A stretch of DNA of 9,365 nt from an uncultured Fidelibacterota bacterium (GTDB lineage: Bacteria; Fidelibacterota; Marinisomatia; SCGC-AAA003-L08; D37C17). The notes under the pieces are model-generated. The model made no database searches. It worked only from the letters and a program-made list of their open reading frames with translations, and was not told the DNA's origin. Below are positions 6,158-9,365 of this stretch, piece after piece (the first letter of the stretch is position 1; every line of letters begins with the position of its first letter). The stretch is taken from assembly GCA_913049525.1 (NCBI GenBank), contig CAJWYZ010000045.1, positions 1 to 9,365 of the forward strand, in the 5' to 3' direction. A program made the position numbers and the translations under genes.

Positions 6158-6622
6158 ATGGAAACCAAACCGATTGTAAAAAATTATATGACCACTCGAC
6201 TCATCACCCTTTCAAAAGATATGGATGTGTACTTTGCTATTGGCCTTCTTCTGAAAAATAGAATTTCTGGTGCTCCCGTTACTGATAATAACCATCATTT
6301 AGTGGGAATCTTGTCTGAAAAAGATTGCCTGCGGATTTTTGCAAATGGATCCTTTTATGATATGCCCGGCGGACCGGTTTCTAAGTTTATGACAGATGTT
6401 GTGTTAACAGTCATTCCTAACAGCGATTTATTTTCTGTTGCAGATATTTTTTTAAAGCATAATTTTCGTAGAATGCCAGTGGTGGAGGGAAAAAAACTGG
6501 TAGGGCAAATTAGTCGCAGGGATGTTTTGAGAGCTATTCAAGATAGTACCAATTATGATATGGACACTGAAGAAATTAATGGCTATATCACGCAGGAAAT
6601 GAAAGGATCACTCTCTAAATAA
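6158..6622 (+). CDS. stand-alone protein with two CBS domains
   Basis: The 154-residue protein is almost entirely a tandem CBS pair (Bateman module). Repeat 1 covers about residues 7-61 (V-K-N-Y-M-T-T start, SGAPVTD core) and repeat 2 about residues 74-128 (V-S-K-F-M-T-D start, RRMPVVEG core). Each ends with the ribose-phosphate binding motif G-h-h-S-x-x-D: G50-I-L-S53-E-K-D56 and G116-Q-I-S119-R-R-D122. That motif is typical of CBS domains that bind AMP, ATP, ADP or S-adenosylmethionine. There is no signal peptide, membrane helix or catalytic domain, so it is likely a cytosolic sensor or regulatory subunit whose partner is not identified. A short acidic tail follows (residues 133-150). It lies 68 nt after the SEC-C gene on the same strand, so co-transcription is possible. 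CBS proteins of this size are common and their targets cannot be predicted from sequence alone. Confidence 0.93.
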   Translation: METKPIVKNYMTTRLITLSKDMDVYFAIGLLLKNRISGAPVTDNNHHLVGILSEKDCLRIFANGSFYDMPGGPVSKFMTDVVLTVIPNSDLFSVADIFLKHNFRRMPVVEGKKLVGQISRRDVLRAIQDSTNYDMDTEEINGYITQEMKGSLSK

Positions 6623-6854
6623 GGTAAAATTTTGCACCCCTCAACAAAAATTAATTTCAAATAGTTTCCTAATTTCTCTCTATCAAGAGAGGCGTGTTAA
6701 TTCACTTATGCTGAGCCTGTGGAGGTTAGCGTTGATTATGTTGGAATATGGTTTCCTAATATCGTTTTTTTCGGGAGCTATAAATCCATTGTTCAGACCC
6801 TATAAACCTGTCTAAAATTTCCTCTTAGAATTCTCACAATTCTTCACTTAATTC
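6623..6854. other. non-coding gap between the CBS gene and polA
   Basis: These 232 bp hold no credible ORF. They contain a bulged hairpin (6710-6730), a small inverted repeat CTCTC-TATCAA-GAGAG (6676-6691) and a near-repeat of 16 bases (6661-6676 and 6748-6763, 14 matching). A run of seven T lies at 6765-6771 but is not preceded by a convincing GC-rich stem, so I do not call a terminator. Possible polA promoters are weak: TTGATT-N19-TAATAT (6732-6762) and TTGTTC-N18-TAAAAT (6789-6818). Confidence 0.5.
6710..6730 (+). repeat. imperfect hairpin, possible dispersed-repeat remnant
   Basis: GCTGAGCCT and AGGTTAGC flank a GTGG loop. They pair over eight positions, including one G-T wobble, with a single bulged G. 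No T-run follows on either strand, so it is not a classical terminator. The opposite strand reads ACAGGCTCAGCAT, which resembles short palindromic repeats scattered in many genomes; this resemblance is from memory and is unverified. Confidence 0.35.
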
Positions 6855-9365
6855 ATGACATCACCAAAACGCTTATTTCTCATTGATGGAATGGCTCAAA
6901 TCTACCGAGCCCATTTTGCCATGATTAAAAATCCGCTCATTACCAAAGATGGCCGCCATACCTCTGCTATTTTCGGATTCATGAACTCACTTTTCAAACT
7001 ACTCCGGCAGGAAAATCCTGATTATATCGCAGTGGTTCTGGACTGTAAAGCACCCACCTTTCGCCATAAACTATACACTGAATATAAAGCCACTCGGGAA
7101 AAAATGCCAGAAGAGTTGGTAGAGCAGTTGGAGCCCCTCTATGAAGTGATATCACATACCAATATTCCAACCTTGAAGAAACCTGGATTTGAAGCTGATG
7201 ATATTATTGGCACCTTAGTAAAAAAAGCTGAAATAGCTGGGTTGGAAACCTTCATAGTGACTGGTGACAAAGATATGATGCAGTTGGTATCCGATAGGAC
7301 TTTCATGTATTCTCCCGGAAATTCTTTTAAACCCACTACTATCTATGATAAGGCTAAGGTAAAAGAGAAATGGGGCGTAGGTCCGGAAGGAATTATAGAT
7401 ATGTTGGCATTGGTGGGTGATACCTCTGATAATATCCCAGGGGTTGATGGCGTAGGACCAAAAACTGCCCGTAAACTTTTAGATGAATACAAGGATATTG
7501 AAACTATTCTGGAACATGCAGACGAAGCCAAGAATAAACGGGTTCGAGCAGGATTGCAGAATGGAAAGGATTTGGTGCATCTCTCACGGGAATTGGTGAC
7601 CATTGATTGTGAAGTTCCTATTGAATTTCATATTGAAGATTTAATTAAAGTAGATTTTAATTTAGAAGCACTTTCTAAAGATTTTCAGGATTTGGAAATG
7701 TATTCACTAGTAACCCAAGCGGAAGCGTTAAGTGAAAATAATGTAGTGGTAATTGAGCCGTCGGAAAAAAAATATTCCACTATACTAACAAAGAAATCTT
7801 TAGATAATTTAATGTTGGAATTAGAAGAATCTGATCTCATTTCATTCGATCTTGAAACTACTTCAGTTATTGCTTTGGAAGCAGATATTGTGGGGTTATC
7901 ATTTTCTGTGAAAGCTAATGAGGGTTATTATATTCCCGTGAAATTTCCTGAGAAAGATTCAAATTATGAGTTGAGTTTAGATACTATTATCAGTACCGTA
8001 AAACCTCTTTTGGAAAATAAAAAAAATAGATTTTGTGGACAGAATTTAAAATATGATGCTTTGGTCCTCAGTCGTCATTCCATAAAAATTGCCAATATCT
8101 ATTTTGATACTATGTTAGCTGAATATATTCTTCATCCGGAGAAAAATTCATATAAGATGGATTATCTAGCATTAGACTATCTCAAATACCGTATGGTGCC
8201 AATAGATGATTTGATTGGGACGGGGTTGCATCAAAAATCTATGGCAGAAGTACCTTTGGACGACATTGCTTTCTATGCAGTGGAGGATGCGGATATTGCT
8301 TTCCAATTAGCATCCATTTTAGAAAAAAAGTTAGATGCGGAGAATTTGTCAACTCCCTATGAAAAAATTGAATTACCTTTAGTTCCTGTTCTGGTTCAAA
8401 TGGAGAAAAACGGGGTATTTTTAGATCTTGAATTTCTCTTAAAACTCTCTGAACAATTTGGAACAGAGCTTGAAAAATTAACGGCTAAGATCCATAATAT
8501 GGCGGGGCGAAAATTTAATATTAATTCTCCTAAACAATTGGGGCAGATACTATTTGACGAGTTGGAATTAAAGCCCGTTCGCAAACGCAGTACGGCTGTG
8601 GAAGTCTTGCAGGTATTGAAAAATTTTCATCCATTGCCAGAAGTGGTTCTGGCTTACCGACATTTGGCAAAGTTAAAGTCCACCTATGTGGATGCAATTC
8701 CCAATTATGTAAATAAAAATACAGGGAGAGTACATACATCTCTCAATCAAACTATTGCAGCCACTGGCAGACTCTCTAGTACTTCGCCTAATTTCCAGAA
8801 TATTCCCATACGAACGGAAACAGGTCGGGAGGTACGCAAAGCTTTTATTGCACAAAAAGAGGGTTCGGTGATTCTCTCTGCTGACTACTCACAAGTAGAA
8901 CTGCGAATAATGGCTCATTATTCCAAAGAACCGGAACTCATCAAGGCTTTTGAGGAAGATGCGGATATTCATAGCAGAACGGCGGCATTAGTGAATGGCA
9001 TTGCAGAATCAGAAGTGACCTCGGATCAGCGACGTTCAGCCAAGGTGGTCAATTTTGGAATTATGTATGGAGCTGGCCCCTACCGAATGAGCCAGGAACT
9101 TGGAATTCCCATGGCAGATGCCAAGACTCTCATCGATACATATTTCAAAACCTATCCGGGAATCAAACGCTATATGAATGAAACCATTGAATCTGCCCGG
9201 AAAAAGGGATATGTGGAAACCTTGTATCATCGTCGCAGAAGTACCAATAGTCTGAATGCCTCCAATCGTAACATGGTACAGGCAGAAGAACGGGCTGCTA
9301 TCAACATGCCCATTCAAGGAACGGCTGCGGATATTATTAAAATTGCCATGATCAATATTCATAAA
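6855..9365 (+). CDS. polA: DNA polymerase I, C-terminus cut by window end
   Basis: The frame is open for 837 codons and leaves the window before the stop; about 70-100 residues should be missing, including polymerase motif C (VHDE). It fills Okazaki gaps, removes primers and serves repair. The 5' nuclease domain (about 1-290) has D11, D63, E113-A-D115-D116, D138/D140 in TGDKD and GDTSDNIPGVDGVGPKTA. The 3'-5' proofreading domain is intact: D332-L-E334, N397-L-K-Y-D401 and Y474-x3-D478. The polymerase domain has the TGRLSSTSPNFQNIP loop, motif A with D677 in DYSQVELR, and the O-helix R726-R-S-A-K730-V-V-N-F734-G-I-M-Y, where Phe734 equals E. coli Phe762. Hence all three activities are expected. 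An in-frame TAA two codons upstream and the conserved LIDG at the usual distance fix the ATG at 6855, which has no Shine-Dalgarno sequence. Confidence 0.98.
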   Translation, partial: MTSPKRLFLIDGMAQIYRAHFAMIKNPLITKDGRHTSAIFGFMNSLFKLLRQENPDYIAVVLDCKAPTFRHKLYTEYKATREKMPEELVEQLEPLYEVISHTNIPTLKKPGFEADDIIGTLVKKAEIAGLETFIVTGDKDMMQLVSDRTFMYSPGNSFKPTTIYDKAKVKEKWGVGPEGIIDMLALVGDTSDNIPGVDGVGPKTARKLLDEYKDIETILEHADEAKNKRVRAGLQNGKDLVHLSRELVTIDCEVPIEFHIEDLIKVDFNLEALSKDFQDLEMYSLVTQAEALSENNVVVIEPSEKKYSTILTKKSLDNLMLELEESDLISFDLETTSVIALEADIVGLSFSVKANEGYYIPVKFPEKDSNYELSLDTIISTVKPLLENKKNRFCGQNLKYDALVLSRHSIKIANIYFDTMLAEYILHPEKNSYKMDYLALDYLKYRMVPIDDLIGTGLHQKSMAEVPLDDIAFYAVEDADIAFQLASILEKKLDAENLSTPYEKIELPLVPVLVQMEKNGVFLDLEFLLKLSEQFGTELEKLTAKIHNMAGRKFNINSPKQLGQILFDELELKPVRKRSTAVEVLQVLKNFHPLPEVVLAYRHLAKLKSTYVDAIPNYVNKNTGRVHTSLNQTIAATGRLSSTSPNFQNIPIRTETGREVRKAFIAQKEGSVILSADYSQVELRIMAHYSKEPELIKAFEEDADIHSRTAALVNGIAESEVTSDQRRSAKVVNFGIMYGAGPYRMSQELGIPMADAKTLIDTYFKTYPGIKRYMNETIESARKKGYVETLYHRRRSTNSLNASNRNMVQAEERAAINMPIQGTAADIIKIAMINIHK

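Noticed and set aside
6741..6771. Rho-independent terminator ending in seven T residues
   Set aside because: The only stem before the T-run is GGAA/TTCC (4 bp), separated from the T-run by eight bases; it is too weak and too distant.
6780..6810. GTTCAGACC, tested as a tRNA T-loop
   Set aside because: No matching acceptor, D or anticodon stems are found around it, and the T-loop consensus GTTCGANTC is not met.
7139..7603. Two minus-strand ORFs (65 and 86 codons)
   Set aside because: Both are antisense to the 5' nuclease domain of polA, whose catalytic residues are all in frame.
8865..9060. Possible loss of proofreading or altered nucleotide selectivity in PolA
   Set aside because: All exonuclease residues (D332, E334, D401, Y474, D478) and polymerase residues D677, R726, K730 and F734 are present, so it looks like an ordinary three-activity PolA.
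9036..9362. 108-codon open frame antisense to polA
   Set aside because: It is opposite the highly conserved O-helix region of polA; the protein has no recognisable domain and the frame is explained by polA codon use.

Overview
The window is an A+T-rich stretch of a bacterial chromosome holding ordinary housekeeping genes at high density. I see no mobile element, CRISPR array, tRNA, rRNA or phage gene. The proteins look like those of the FCB superphylum (Bacteroidetes, Marinimicrobia/SAR406 or relatives). The long eukaryote-like type-1 PruA, the mix of genes with and without Shine-Dalgarno sequences, and the codon use all fit that placement. This is inference only, because no rRNA is present.

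The left half (1-5544) is read entirely on the minus strand and looks like one operon in the order pruA, arcC, sucC, sucD, ndk, lipoprotein. The gaps are 72, 11, 0, 12 and 11 nt. PruA oxidises glutamate semialdehyde (from proline) to glutamate. ArcC interconverts carbamoyl phosphate plus ADP with carbamate plus ATP. SucCD makes ATP or GTP from succinyl-CoA, and Ndk equilibrates nucleoside triphosphates. Three of the six products therefore move phosphate between a high-energy metabolite and NDPs or among NTPs, and PruA feeds carbon towards the 2-oxoglutarate/succinyl-CoA segment. The last gene is a partial lipoprotein of unknown function, cut by the window start.

A 281-bp divergent intergenic region (5545-5825) separates this operon from the plus-strand genes. 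It carries a plausible sigma70-type promoter for a small membrane protein with an N-terminal SEC-C zinc motif. A two-CBS-domain protein follows, with adenine-nucleotide-type binding motifs in both repeats. After a 232-bp non-coding stretch with a hairpin and short repeats comes polA (DNA polymerase I). The polA reading frame is open to the window end and is missing only its C-terminal part.

The most unusual items are the SEC-C/transmembrane/second Cys-His mini-protein, the duplicated start site of sucC (a four-codon minicistron bridging arcC and sucC), the arcC-sucCD-ndk grouping, and the uncharacterised lipoprotein ending a central-metabolism operon. I do not see convincing evidence of a wholly new multi-gene system.
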